Source: Tabrizicola thermarum (GTDB lineage: Bacteria; Pseudomonadota; Alphaproteobacteria; Rhodobacterales; Rhodobacteraceae). From it: a stretch of DNA of 64,000 nt. How positions within the stretch are numbered: position 1 is the first letter of the stretch; each line of letters opens with the position of its first letter. Position numbers and translations under genes: made by a program. This document shows, in pieces, positions 26,709 through 35,800 of this stretch. Location: the NCBI RefSeq assembly GCF_003574395.1, contig NZ_QMJY01000081.1, positions 1-64,000 on the forward strand, in the 5' to 3' direction. Under the pieces are notes generated by a model that searched no databases, had not been told where the DNA came from, and saw only the letters and a list, made by a program, of their open reading frames with translations.

Positions 26709-27626
26709 ATGACCGACCCGTCCCGCCGACTGCCGCCCCTGAACGCGCTGCGCGTGTTCCACGTTGTCGTGCGCCATCGCAGCCTGCGCAGCGCCGCCGA
26801 GGAACTATCGGTCAGCCCGCAGGCGGTCAGCCAGCAGATCAGGCTGCTTGAGGACGCGCTGGGGGTCACTCTCTTCGAACGCAAGGGCCGCGCGATCGAA
26901 CCGAACGAACAGGCGATCCTGTTGCAGCATTTCGTGCAGGCGGGCTTTGCCGAACTGGCGGAAGGCGTGCGCCGCGTGGCCGGGCCGGATCACCGCAACC
27001 GGATCAACGTGAACGCCAGCCCCTATTTCGCCACCCGATATCTTCTGGATCGGATCACCCGGTTCCGCGACCTTGTGCCCGATGCCGATCTGCGGCTGAC
27101 CACCATGGTCAACCTGCCCGACTTCATCGCCGATGACGTCGATGTCGCCATCCAGTGGGGCTATGGCACCTGGCGCGGGGTCGAGGCGACACTGCTCTGC
27201 CGCGATTACAAGGTGATCTGCTGCACCCCCGACCTCGCCCGCCGGATCGCCGCGCCTGCTGATCTGACCAGCCTGCCGCTCTTGCATCCCGTCCTGTCGC
27301 CCGAGCTTTGGCCGAACGTGCTGCGTCACCTTGGTGTCGCGCGGGGGGCGTCGAAAAGCGACATGCAGTTGCAGGACGCCTCGACCGCGCGGCGGGCGGC
27401 ATTGGCGGGGCTGGGGGTCGGGCTGCTGTCGACGCGGGACGCGGAAGAGGACCTGAAACTCGGCCGCCTCGTCGCGCCATTTGGTGCCGGGGTGATGCAG
27501 TCGATGCCGGAAAGCGAAGTGCCCGGCTTCTACCTGATCCTGCCCCGGGCACACCGGCGCGTCAGGACCATCGCCGCCTTCTGCGACTGGCTTGTCGGCC
27601 AGGACTGGACCACGGACGCCGACTGA
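26709..27626 (+). CDS. LysR-family regulator (GcvA-like), probable operon regulator
   Basis: Protein of 305 residues: N-terminal helix-turn-helix (LNALRVFHVVVRHRSLRSAA, then SVSPQAVSQQIRLLE) and a C-terminal co-inducer domain with the GcvA-group pattern YFATRYLLDRITRF and DVAIQWGYGTW. It follows the oxidase gene on the same strand by 12 bases, so it is probably co-transcribed with the ThDP-HyuAB-SDR-DAO genes and regulates them together with itself. The inducer is unknown. After it a gap of about 80 bases leads into the pseudogene remnant of the urea transporter. Confidence 0.87.
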   Translation: MTDPSRRLPPLNALRVFHVVVRHRSLRSAAEELSVSPQAVSQQIRLLEDALGVTLFERKGRAIEPNEQAILLQHFVQAGFAELAEGVRRVAGPDHRNRINVNASPYFATRYLLDRITRFRDLVPDADLRLTTMVNLPDFIADDVDVAIQWGYGTWRGVEATLLCRDYKVICCTPDLARRIAAPADLTSLPLLHPVLSPELWPNVLRHLGVARGASKSDMQLQDASTARRAALAGLGVGLLSTRDAEEDLKLGRLVAPFGAGVMQSMPESEVPGFYLILPRAHRRVRTIAAFCDWLVGQDWTTDAD

Positions 27627-27709
27627 CCTGATCGCAATCACCCCCCGGCGCATGGCTGGACCGACACCGCCGCGCCATCTCCTGCGGGCCACGGGCACCT
27701 CGCCGCCGT

Positions 27710-27904
27710 TCAGGCGGACCAGCCGCCCGAGCGCAGATGCGTCTCCGCCAGCGCCTTCAGGAACGAGGTCTTGCCCACCCCGTTCGGCCCCAGGATGCAG
27801 GTGATCTCGCCAGCCTTCGCGGCAAAATCGATGCCGTGCATTATCTGGCTGCCACCGTAGTGCAGGGACAGGCCAGTGGTCTCAAGCATGGTTTCGGGCA
27901 TCAT
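27710..27904 (-). pseudogene. urtE: urtE 5' fragment (urea ABC transporter ATPase)
   Basis: Only about the first 60 residues of UrtE remain: a LSLHYGGSQIMHGIDF strand, then Walker A GPNGVGKTSFLKALA, after which the sequence stops soon after a THLRSGG segment. The signature, Walker B and switch regions are all missing. The start overlaps the end of the urtD fragment (TGATG), preserving the original operon junction. It is non-functional as an ATPase. Confidence 0.82.
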
Positions 27905-28071
27905 CCACGCCCCAGATAGACGGCGATCACCTGCGGATCGACGGTGACGTGATCCCGCGACCCCTCGGCAAGGACCGCGCCCTCGTGCAGCACCGTCACC
28001 CGACAGTTCAGCCGCCGGATGAACTCCATGTCATGCTCCGCCACCACCACCGCCCGGGTCTTCGCCGCGCT
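27901..28071 (-). pseudogene. urtD: urtD 3' fragment fused to urtA remnant
   Basis: About 56 residues matching the C-terminal end of UrtD: VVVAEHDMEFIRRLN (switch region), VTVLHEGAVLAEG and VDPQVIAVYLGRG. It joins in frame, without an intact start, to the tail of the urtA remnant, so everything between (rest of urtA, urtB, urtC and most of urtD) has been lost in one deletion. The histidine of the switch region survives but the catalytic core does not. Confidence 0.8.
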
Positions 28072-28650
28072 GACGGCATCGACCCCGGTCGTGCCCGCCG
28101 CCGTCACCGCATTCACCCACTTCTTGGATCCGATGTAATGCGCCTCCATCGGGACGTTCGTCACGCGCTTGTCGTCCTTGATGAAGGCGTGCCAGGCCTC
28201 GATGAAGGCCTTGTTCTCTGGGGTATCCGCCTACACACCCGCCGCAGCCAGTTCCTGATGGAAGCCGATGGTCGCATCGCTGTTGCTCGTCGAGATCACG
28301 CCGACCTTCTTGCCAGCCGCGCCCGACGCCAACACGTCGCGCTTGATCTTCGACCATTCCTCGCCATCGTACTGCACCGGGTAGAACAGCAGGCCGTTCA
28401 ACTCCTTGATGACCGGCAGCACCGACTTGCGGCTTACGCTCGTCCAGCAGCCGGACATCACACCGACCTTCGACACGATCAGAAGCTCCCGCGCGTTTTC
28501 GGCGAAGAGCGGCCAGTCGGAGGCCGGGTCCACCACACTGTCTCAAACTGCTTGCCCAGAAGCCCGCCCTTGGCATTCTGCTGGTCGATCAGCATCAGCA
28601 TGGTGTCCTTCAGCGTCGTCGCCGAAATGGCCATCGTGCCCGACATGGCG
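28072..28650 (-). pseudogene. urtA: urtA remnant (urea-binding protein), frameshifted and deleted
   Basis: Three blocks of UrtA homology remain in order. The first, SGTMAISATTLKDTMLM to LLGKQFETV, is broken by a one-base deletion in a GTGGTG run near 28530. The second, in a new frame, is [17 protein letters not shown] to [13 protein letters not shown] joined directly to [16 protein letters not shown], with about 100 residues missing. After a TAG at 28231-28233 the third block follows in the same frame: TPENKAFIEAWHAFIKDD and VPMEAHYIGSKKW. The signal peptide is gone. Roughly half of the expected protein (about 410 residues) is recognisable, so it cannot work as a binding protein. Confidence 0.85.
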
Positions 28651-28821
28651 ACAGCAGATTCCCCGGGATTCGGGGCATCTGCATAAATCCGGGGCCGACA
28701 ATCCTTGCTGCGGCGTGGAAATCGGCAAGGCATGTAAACCGGGGTCAAGTCCGGCTGTTGCGCAGCCTGACGACAGCAGCCAGACTGCCGGGCGGGCAGA
28801 CAGGCACGAAAAGGGGACGCG

Positions 28822-29370
28822 ATGACCGACCGGCTACAGACCGTACTGGCACAGATCGACGCGGCGAATGCTGCCGACCCGAAGGGCGAGGCCCTGACTT
28901 ACGGCGAAAGGATGAGCGCCGAGCTGCACCGGCTGTTCCCCAAGGCTTCGGACCTGTTGCAGATCGCGGCCCGCGGCCAGCATGTCGAACGCTGGCTCTT
29001 GCCGCGCTCGGACTATCCTCAGGGCAAGGCGGGCTATCTGGAATGGCGCCGCGAACAGGCCCGCCGCCACGCCCGGCGGGTCGCCGGGATCATGGCCGAA
29101 GCCGGCTATGACCAGACCGACTGCGAACGCGTGGGTGTCCTGTTGCGCAAGGAAGGCCTCAAGCGCGACCCGGAGGTTCAGGCGCTTGAGGACGTCATCT
29201 GCTTCGTCTTCCTGCGCTGGTATTTCGCCGATTTCGCCGCCGGCCACGACCCGACCGCCGTCCTCGACATCGTGCAGAAGACCGCGCGCAAGATGTCGGA
29301 CACAGGCCGCGCGCGCGTGCTGGCCGAATTCACTCTGCCGGACGCTCTGGCCGCCGCCTTCAAGGCCTGA
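28822..29370 (+). CDS. DUF4202 family protein
   Basis: Protein of 182 residues, soluble, with no signal peptide. It matches the DUF4202 pattern: an N-terminal helix IDAANAADP, the histidine-containing RGQHVERWLLPRSDYP, then EWRREQARRHARRVAGIM, LLRKEGLKRDPEVQALEDV and VCFVFL-type core. The histidines and acidic residues suggest an HD-like metal site, but no reaction is established. AAGGGG precedes the ATG. It ends base-to-base against the stop of the convergent YihY gene. I cannot assign a function. Confidence 0.8.
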   Translation: MTDRLQTVLAQIDAANAADPKGEALTYGERMSAELHRLFPKASDLLQIAARGQHVERWLLPRSDYPQGKAGYLEWRREQARRHARRVAGIMAEAGYDQTDCERVGVLLRKEGLKRDPEVQALEDVICFVFLRWYFADFAAGHDPTAVLDIVQKTARKMSDTGRARVLAEFTLPDALAAAFKA

Positions 29371-30204
29371 CTACCGCCGCATCCGCGCATCCAGCTCTGC
29401 GTTGATCGCCCCGCCCAGCAGCACGGCCCAGACCGACAGATACAGCCACATCATCAGGATTATGACTGCCCCGATCGAGCCATAGATCGCGTTGTAGCTG
29501 TTGAAATTCGCCAGATAGACCGAAAACCCGATCGACACCCCGGCCCAGGCCAGCGCCGCGACCAGTACGCCGACAGATATCCACGGGCTACGGAACCCGC
29601 CCGGCACGTTCGGGCCAAAGCGATAGAGGATCGACAGACAGGTGACGACCAGCAGGAACATCGCCCCCCAGGGCAGCACCTTGGTCAACCAGGCTCCGAA
29701 GGTGCCCAAGGTGACATAGCTCAGCAGGATCGGCACCACGACGACCGTCACCAGCGCGACGAACAGCGCCCCGATCAGCGCGACCGTCAGCACGAAGTCC
29801 ACCGCCCAGCCCTTGAGCCAGCCCCTCGGCCGAGAGCGGTGAACCACGTCCAGCCCCTGCACCAGCGCCGATACCCCTGCCCGGGCGGAATACAGCGCGA
29901 TCAGCAGCGACAGGACCGTCGTCCATTGCAGGGCTCGCCTCGGCGCGGTGATCAGGCCCATGACCTGATCGTGGATCAGGGTCCGCGCCTCGGGCGGCAG
30001 AAAGCGCTCGGCCACGCCAAGATAATCCTGGATAACCCCGGGATCGGCGAACATGCCCCAGACCGCCACGGCAGCGGCCAGGCCCGGAAACACCGCAAAC
30101 ATGGCAAAGAAGGCAACCCCGGCGGCGATCAGGCCGAAATGCCCGTCGCCCACGCGCTGCCAGACGGCCACCACGAAATCCCAGACCTGCCGAAGCTGCC
30201 TCAT
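29371..30204 (-). CDS. YihY/BrkB-type membrane protein
   Basis: Integral membrane protein of 277 residues with six predicted hydrophobic helices. It shows the family features FGLIAAGVAFFAMFAVFPGLAA near the N-terminus, SARAGVSALVQGLDVVH in the middle and the C-terminal WLYLSVWAVLLGGAINAE helix. Members were once annotated as ribonuclease BN in error; their role, possibly envelope transport, is still unclear. The gene abuts the DUF4202 stop and diverges from the aldo/keto reductase gene. Confidence 0.88.
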   Translation of the reverse strand: MRQLRQVWDFVVAVWQRVGDGHFGLIAAGVAFFAMFAVFPGLAAAVAVWGMFADPGVIQDYLGVAERFLPPEARTLIHDQVMGLITAPRRALQWTTVLSLLIALYSARAGVSALVQGLDVVHRSRPRGWLKGWAVDFVLTVALIGALFVALVTVVVVPILLSYVTLGTFGAWLTKVLPWGAMFLLVVTCLSILYRFGPNVPGGFRSPWISVGVLVAALAWAGVSIGFSVYLANFNSYNAIYGSIGAVIILMMWLYLSVWAVLLGGAINAELDARMRR

Positions 30205-30290
30205 GCCGCCAGCATCCCCCGGAATTCCGCCCGGCGCAACTTGAAGCCGCCCCTACCCCGGCGCATGATAGCGCCAACAGGAGGATCCCG

Positions 30291-31316
30291 ATGACCTATG
30301 TCCCGAACCCCGACCGCTATGGCCGGATGATCTACAACCGCTGCGGCAGGTCCGGCCTGAAGCTGCCCGCGATCAGCCTCGGCCTCTGGCACAACTTCGG
30401 CCATGACACGCCACATGCCACGAAACAGGCGATCTGCCGCACCGCCTTTGACCTTGGCATCACCCATTTCGACCTGGCAAACAACTACGGCCCCCCGCCC
30501 GGCAGCGCCGAGGAAGCCTTCGGGGAACTCCTGCGCACCGATTTCCGGTCCCACCGGGATGAACTCATCATCTCGTCCAAGGCCGGCTACCTGATGTGGG
30601 ACGGCCCCTATGGCGAATGGGGCAGCCGGAAATATGTCATCGCCTCCTGCGACCAGTCCTTGAAGCGCATGGGCCTCGACTATGTCGACATCTTCTATTC
30701 CCACCGCTTCGACCCCGACACTCCGCTTGAGGAGACGATGGGTGCGCTGGACCACATCGTCCGCTCCGGTCGCGCGCAATACATCGGCATCTCCAGCTAC
30801 AATTCCCAGCGCACGCGTGAGGCGGTGGCGATCCTGAAGGATCTGGGCACGCCGCTACTCATCCACCAGCCCAGCTACAACATCCTGAACCGCTGGGTCG
30901 AAACCGACGGTTTGAAGGACACGCTGAAGGAACTTGGCGTCGGCTGCATCGCCTTCGTGCCGCTGGCGCAGGGGATCCTCACGAACAAGTATCTGAACGG
31001 CATCCCTGCCGGCAGCCGTGCGGCCCAGGACAAGTCGCTGCATCCGTCCGTGGTGGAAAAGGCGCTCGGCTCGGTGCGCCGGCTGAACGACATGGCCGCC
31101 GCCCGGGGCCAGACGCTGGCGCAGATGGCCATTGCCTGGGTCCTGCGGAACGGAGGCATCACCAGCGCATTGATCGGCGCGTCCAAGCCCGAGCAGGTGG
31201 TTGACTGCGTCGGCGCGCTGGACAAGCTGGACTTCACAGCCGAAGAACTGGCCCGGATCGACGCGATCTCCGAAGAAAAGGACATCAATCTCTGGGCCAG
31301 GTCCTCCGAGTGCTGA
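30291..31316 (+). CDS. Aldo/keto reductase (YghZ/L-glyceraldehyde 3-phosphate reductase type)
   Basis: NADPH-dependent TIM-barrel enzyme of 341 residues. Catalytic tetrad residues are visible: D61 and Y66 in FDLANNYGPP, K97 in ISSKAGYLMW, and the histidine in YSHRFDPDTP. The GSRKYVIASCDQSLKRMGLDYVD strand and the C-terminal WVLRNGGITSALIGAS match the YghZ/Gpr subgroup, which detoxifies methylglyoxal and reduces L-glyceraldehyde 3-phosphate. GGAGG lies upstream of ATG 30291. A single-gene unit by its spacing. The C-terminal NLWARSSEC ending is short of the E. coli form by a few residues only. Confidence 0.88.
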   Translation: MTYVPNPDRYGRMIYNRCGRSGLKLPAISLGLWHNFGHDTPHATKQAICRTAFDLGITHFDLANNYGPPPGSAEEAFGELLRTDFRSHRDELIISSKAGYLMWDGPYGEWGSRKYVIASCDQSLKRMGLDYVDIFYSHRFDPDTPLEETMGALDHIVRSGRAQYIGISSYNSQRTREAVAILKDLGTPLLIHQPSYNILNRWVETDGLKDTLKELGVGCIAFVPLAQGILTNKYLNGIPAGSRAAQDKSLHPSVVEKALGSVRRLNDMAAARGQTLAQMAIAWVLRNGGITSALIGASKPEQVVDCVGALDKLDFTAEELARIDAISEEKDINLWARSSEC

Positions 31317-31323
31317 CGCCACC

Positions 31324-31373
31324 TCGAACACTTCGTGTACTCGGCGGCGGCGAGGCGTGCACGAAGTGCTCGA
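31324..31373. terminator. Long hairpin between convergent genes
   Basis: A 14-base arm at 31324-31337 pairs with 31360-31373 with a single mismatch (CACTTCGTG against CACGAAGTG), starting eight bases after the aldo/keto reductase stop. No T run follows on either side. It lies between two converging genes, so it may serve both strands. Confidence 0.5.
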
Positions 31374-31374
31374 T

Positions 31375-31401
31375 GAGCGGTCAGGCAGGGAGCGGTCAGG
31401 C
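31375..31401. repeat. 12-bp tandem direct repeat
   Basis: GAGCGGTCAGGC occurs at 31375-31386 and again at 31390-31401, separated by three bases, in the short space between convergent genes. It may be slippage-derived; no function is apparent. Confidence 0.5.
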
Positions 31402-31406
31402 CAGGG

Positions 31407-32750
31407 TCACTTCGCCGCCAGAAGCTCCGGCACCGACAGCAGCACGAACTCATTGTCCATGGCTTTGTCCAGCGACCGACCCGACGAGAACGGCAGGTTG
31501 TTGTCGACCGCCACCATGATGTGAGTGTCGTCCACCTTCATCACGTCCTCGATGGTAAAGAACGGCAGGGTAAAGGTCCCCGCAACGCCGCCTGCGGTCT
31601 CGACCCGCGCCTTGCCCTCGGGGTTGGCGATGGCCATCAGATCGATGTGACCCAGTCGCTTCACGAACCCTTCGGCATCAATCTGCGCCGTGTCGATCAG
31701 CACCACCCGCTTGACCATCGCCGGCAGCGGAAAGCAGTCCGGCGCCGGATCGCCCGCGCATTTCAGGGCGGGCAGACCCTCGCCATTGTCGCGCTCGATC
31801 ACCAGGGCGCGGGTCTCATCGATGAAGTTGAAATCGCCGATTGCCGTGGCACCCTCGGCCAGCGCGAACTTGAACTCCGCCCCGGTCCATTCGCCTTTGG
31901 CCGGATCGAAGGCCCGCACCGGCAGCGCCGTGCCCGCAGGCTTGCCATCTTCGCCCAGCAACGGCTTCTCCATCATCGCCCACAGCAGGTTCGTCCCCGG
32001 CTGCAGCGCCATGCCCTCGTAGCCGCCCGACCGCTGCACGGTCCAATCCTTGCCGGCCACGGACGTCGCACTGATGCCGGGGGTGTCCGGCCCCTTCAGC
32101 TGCACATCACCCGCCATCGTCGGATAGACGGCCAGCACCTTCCCATCCAGACTGACGCGCAGGATGTAGGGCCCAAACTCCTCGCCGATCCACAGCTCGC
32201 CATTCAAAAGCTGGATGCTCTCCGGGTCGAAATCCGCGCCCGTAAGATATCGGCTGTCCGTGCCTTCATAGGCGATGCGGAACGGCACCTTCATGTCGGG
32301 ATCGCGCAGGAAGACCGTCTCCTTCACTGCAACCGACCCGCTGGCAAAGTCCGGCGCCCCGCGGTGGAACATGAGCAGCGCGTCCGGGCTGTTCCCCTTC
32401 GCGCCAAAGCCATTGTCTGTCAGGGTATAGATCGACCCATCCTCGGCCGGGTTCATCGCAAAGCCGGACATGCCCTGCAGCGGCTGACCCTCGAAAGGCA
32501 GCGACAGGCCGGTCGGCCGCTTGCCATGCATCCCGCCGGTATCGCCGGGGACCGTGCCCGCTTTCATCACGCGGGCAGCACCCGTGAACTTGCCCGACAT
32601 CTGCGCGTCCTTCGGCGCATCAGCAGGGGCAGGGATGAAGGTCGCTGCCGGGATCAGGGCATGGCCTGCCAGCGTGGCGGGAAAGGTCGTCTCGGCGGCC
32701 ACGGGAAGGCTGACCAGAGCAGTGCAAAGGGTCAGGGCTGACAGGCGCAT
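31407..32750 (-). CDS. Secreted phytase-esterase-like beta-propeller protein
   Basis: Protein of 447 residues with an N-terminal signal peptide (LSALTLCTALVSLPVAAET). The mature part has the esterase-like-activity-of-phytase domain: GMSGFAMNPAEDGSIYTLTDNGFG, DFDPESIQLLNGELWIGEEFGPYILR, YEGMALQP and a C-terminal VAVDNNLPFSSGRS, a calcium-binding-looking propeller. The ATG at 32750 is preferred, with GAGGA nine bases upstream; an in-frame TTG six bases earlier is less well placed. Activity is expected on phosphate or other esters in the periplasm or outside the cell, but is unproven. Standalone gene. Confidence 0.8.
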   Translation of the reverse strand: MRLSALTLCTALVSLPVAAETTFPATLAGHALIPAATFIPAPADAPKDAQMSGKFTGAARVMKAGTVPGDTGGMHGKRPTGLSLPFEGQPLQGMSGFAMNPAEDGSIYTLTDNGFGAKGNSPDALLMFHRGAPDFASGSVAVKETVFLRDPDMKVPFRIAYEGTDSRYLTGADFDPESIQLLNGELWIGEEFGPYILRVSLDGKVLAVYPTMAGDVQLKGPDTPGISATSVAGKDWTVQRSGGYEGMALQPGTNLLWAMMEKPLLGEDGKPAGTALPVRAFDPAKGEWTGAEFKFALAEGATAIGDFNFIDETRALVIERDNGEGLPALKCAGDPAPDCFPLPAMVKRVVLIDTAQIDAEGFVKRLGHIDLMAIANPEGKARVETAGGVAGTFTLPFFTIEDVMKVDDTHIMVAVDNNLPFSSGRSLDKAMDNEFVLLSVPELLAAK

Positions 32751-32843
32751 GGGCAAGGTCCTCGCTGCTTGAATGCACCAGCCCTCGCTACGCGGTGAAG
32801 TTTACGTCCGTGTGATGCCTTGGCAACGATCCCGCAACAAGCT

Positions 32844-32869
32844 GCGCCCGACCTGGCGGGGCCGGGCGC
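32844..32869 (-). terminator. Terminator hairpin of gltB
   Basis: Read on the minus strand, GCGCCCGGCC pairs with GGTCGGGCGC (10 bp, one G-U) around CCGCCA, seven bases past the gltB stop, followed by AGCTTGTTGC. The T content after the stem is modest. Confidence 0.65.
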
Positions 32870-32876
32870 TCAGGAA

Positions 32877-35800
32877 TCACTCTGCCGGAACCTTCGCCAC
32901 TTCGTCCGACAGCGGATAGGGCAGGCGTTCCACCATCTCTTTCGGGCAGACCTGAAGGAAGTTCCGCCGCTCGCGGTCCCAGTTGCCCAGGATACGTTCT
33001 GCGATGCGGCTTCCCGTCTCCTCCAGATGCCGGGCAATCAGGCCCTTCAGCTGCATCTCCCAGTGCGGATGGCCCACGGCGCAGGTCAGGATCGACTCGA
33101 GGTTCATGAAGTCCTCGGCCACGCCGTCGGGGTCGTAGACATAGGCCATCCCGCCCGTCATCCCCGCCCCGAAGTTGGCGCCGATCCGGCCCAGGATCAC
33201 CGCCACCCCGCCGGTCATGTATTCGCAGCCGTTCGAGCCGCAGCCTTCAACGACCACATGCGCGCCCGAGTTGCGCACCGCGAACCGCTCTCCGGCGCGA
33301 CCCGAGGCGAACAGGAACCCGTCCGTCGCGCCATATAGCACCGTGTTGCCGATGATCGTGTTCTCCTCGGCCTTCAAGGGCGAAGACATCATCGGCCGCA
33401 CGGTGATCGTGCCGCCGGACAGGCCCTTGCCGACATAGTCGTTGGCGTCGCCCTGCACTTCCAGCTTCAGACCCCGCACCGCGAAGGCGCCCAGCGACTG
33501 CCCGCAGGACCCCGTCAGCTTCACCGTCAGATGGTCGGGCTGCAAGGCGTTCCGCATCCCGAACTTCTTGACGATATGGCTCGACGCCCGCGTGCCGATG
33601 GTGCGGTGCGTGTTGCGCACGGCGTAGCTGAGCTGCATCTTCTCGCCATCCTCGAAGAAGCGCGCGCCGTCGCGGATGATCTCGGCATCCAGCGTGTCGG
33701 GCACCGCATTGCGCGGCTTCGTCCGGTCATAGGTGATCGACCGCGCGCCATCCACGGTGATGAGCAGCGGGTTCAGGTCCAGATCGTCCAGGTTCGCGGC
33801 CCCCCGGCTGACCTGGGTCAAGAGATCCGCCCGCCCGATGATCTCGTCCATGCTCCGAGCGCCAATCGACGCAAGGATTTCCCGCACCTCCTGAGCATAG
33901 AAGGTGATCAGGTTCACCACCTTGTCCGCCGTGCCCGTGAACTTGGCGCGCAGGCGTTCGTCCTGAGTGCAGACGCCCACCGGGCAGGTGTTCGACTGGC
34001 ACTGGCGCACCATGATGCAGCCCATCGCGATCAGCGCGGCGGTGCCGATGCCGTATTCCTCGGCCCCCATCATCGCCGCCATCACGATATCCCGGCCGGT
34101 CCGCAGCCCCCCGTCGGTGCGCAGCGTCACCCGCTCGCGCAAGTTGTTCATCGCCAGCACCTGATGCGCCTCGGTCAGGCCCATTTCCCACGGCAGACCC
34201 GCGTATTTGATGCTGGTCGCAGGCGAAGCCCCCGTCCCGCCGTTGTGGCCCGAGATCAGGATCACATCCGCCTTGGCCTTCGCCACGCCCGCCGCAATGG
34301 TCCCCACGCCGCTGGACGACACCAGCTTGACGCAGACCTTCGCGCGCGGGTTGATCTGCTTCAGATCGTAGATCAGCTGCGCCAGGTCCTCGATCGAATA
34401 GATGTCGTGGTGCGGCGGCGGAGAAATCAGTGTCACCCCCGGCGTCGAATGGCGCAACCGGGCGATCAGCGCCGTGACCTTCATCCCCGGAAGCTGGCCG
34501 CCCTCGCCGGGCTTTGCCCCTTGCGCGACCTTGATCTCCAGCTCTTCGCAGGCATTCAGGTATTCCGCCGTCACGCCGAACCGGCCACTGGCCACCTGCT
34601 TGATCTTGGCCGAGGGGTTGTCCCCGTTCGGCTCCGGCGTGAAATGCGCCGGATCCTCGCCACCTTCGCCCGAGTCCGACTTCGCCCCGATCCGGTTCAT
34701 CGCCACGTTCAGCGTCTTGTGCGCCTCCGGGCTCAGCGCCCCCAGCGACATGCCGGGCGTCACAAAGCGCTTGCGGATCGAGGTGATCGATTCCACCTCC
34801 TCGATCGGCACCGGCTTGCCCAGCGGCTTGATGTCCAGAAGGTCGCGCAGATGGATCGGGGGATTGGCCCGCATCGCGGCTGAATATTGCTTCCAGATGT
34901 CATAGGACGCCCGGTCGCAGGCCGATTGCAGCATGTGCATCGTCTGCGCCTCCCAGGCGTGCTTTTCGCCCGTGCGCCGCGCCTTGTAGAAGCCGCCGAT
35001 GGGCAGCACATCCGCGCCGCCAAGCCAGCCCCTGCGGTGCACTTCCTCCAGCTTCTGCTCGATCCCGGTCAGACCGATGCCCGAGATGCGCGACTGCATC
35101 CCCGGGAAATACTCGGCCACCATCGCGCGGGACAGACCCACCGCCTCGAAGTTCAACCCCCCGCGATAGCTGGAGATCACGCTGATCCCCATCTTCGACA
35201 TGATCTTCAACAACCCTGCGTCGATGGCATCCCGATAGCGCCGCATCGCCTCGGTCAGCGGGCCGTCGAGAAGGCCGCGCTCGATCCGGTCGGCGATGCT
35301 GTCCTGCGCGAGGTAAGGGTTCACCGTGGTCGCCCCGCAGCCGATCAGCACGGCGAAATAATGCGGGTCGATGCATTCCGCCGACCGCACGTTGACCGAA
35401 CAGAAGGTGCGCAGCCCCTTGCGCGTCAGCCAGGAATGCACCGCCGAAGTGGCCAGGATCATCGGCATCCCCACCTTCTCCGGCCCCTGGTGTTCGTCCG
35501 TCAGCACCAGCTGCCCGGCCCCCGAGCGCACGGCATCCTCGGCCTCGGCCCGGATGCGCTCCAGCCCCTGCCGCAGGTCGTCCAGCCCCTCGCCCACCGG
35601 GAAGGTGCAGTCGATGAAGGCCACCTGGTCGCCGAAGCGTTCGACCATCACCTCGAACTCGCGGTTGGCGATGAAGGGGCTTTCCAGCACCAGGATTTCC
35701 GTCTGGCTGGAGCTTTCGTCCAGCACGTTCTTCAGGTTGCCGAACCGGGTCTTGAGCGACATCACCCGGCCTTCGCGCAAGGAGTCGATCGGCGGGTTCG

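Noticed and set aside
27710-28748. Several short minus-strand frames as separate small genes
   Set aside because: They are consecutive pieces of urtA, urtD and urtE joined by deletions and frameshifts, so they are listed as one decayed locus.
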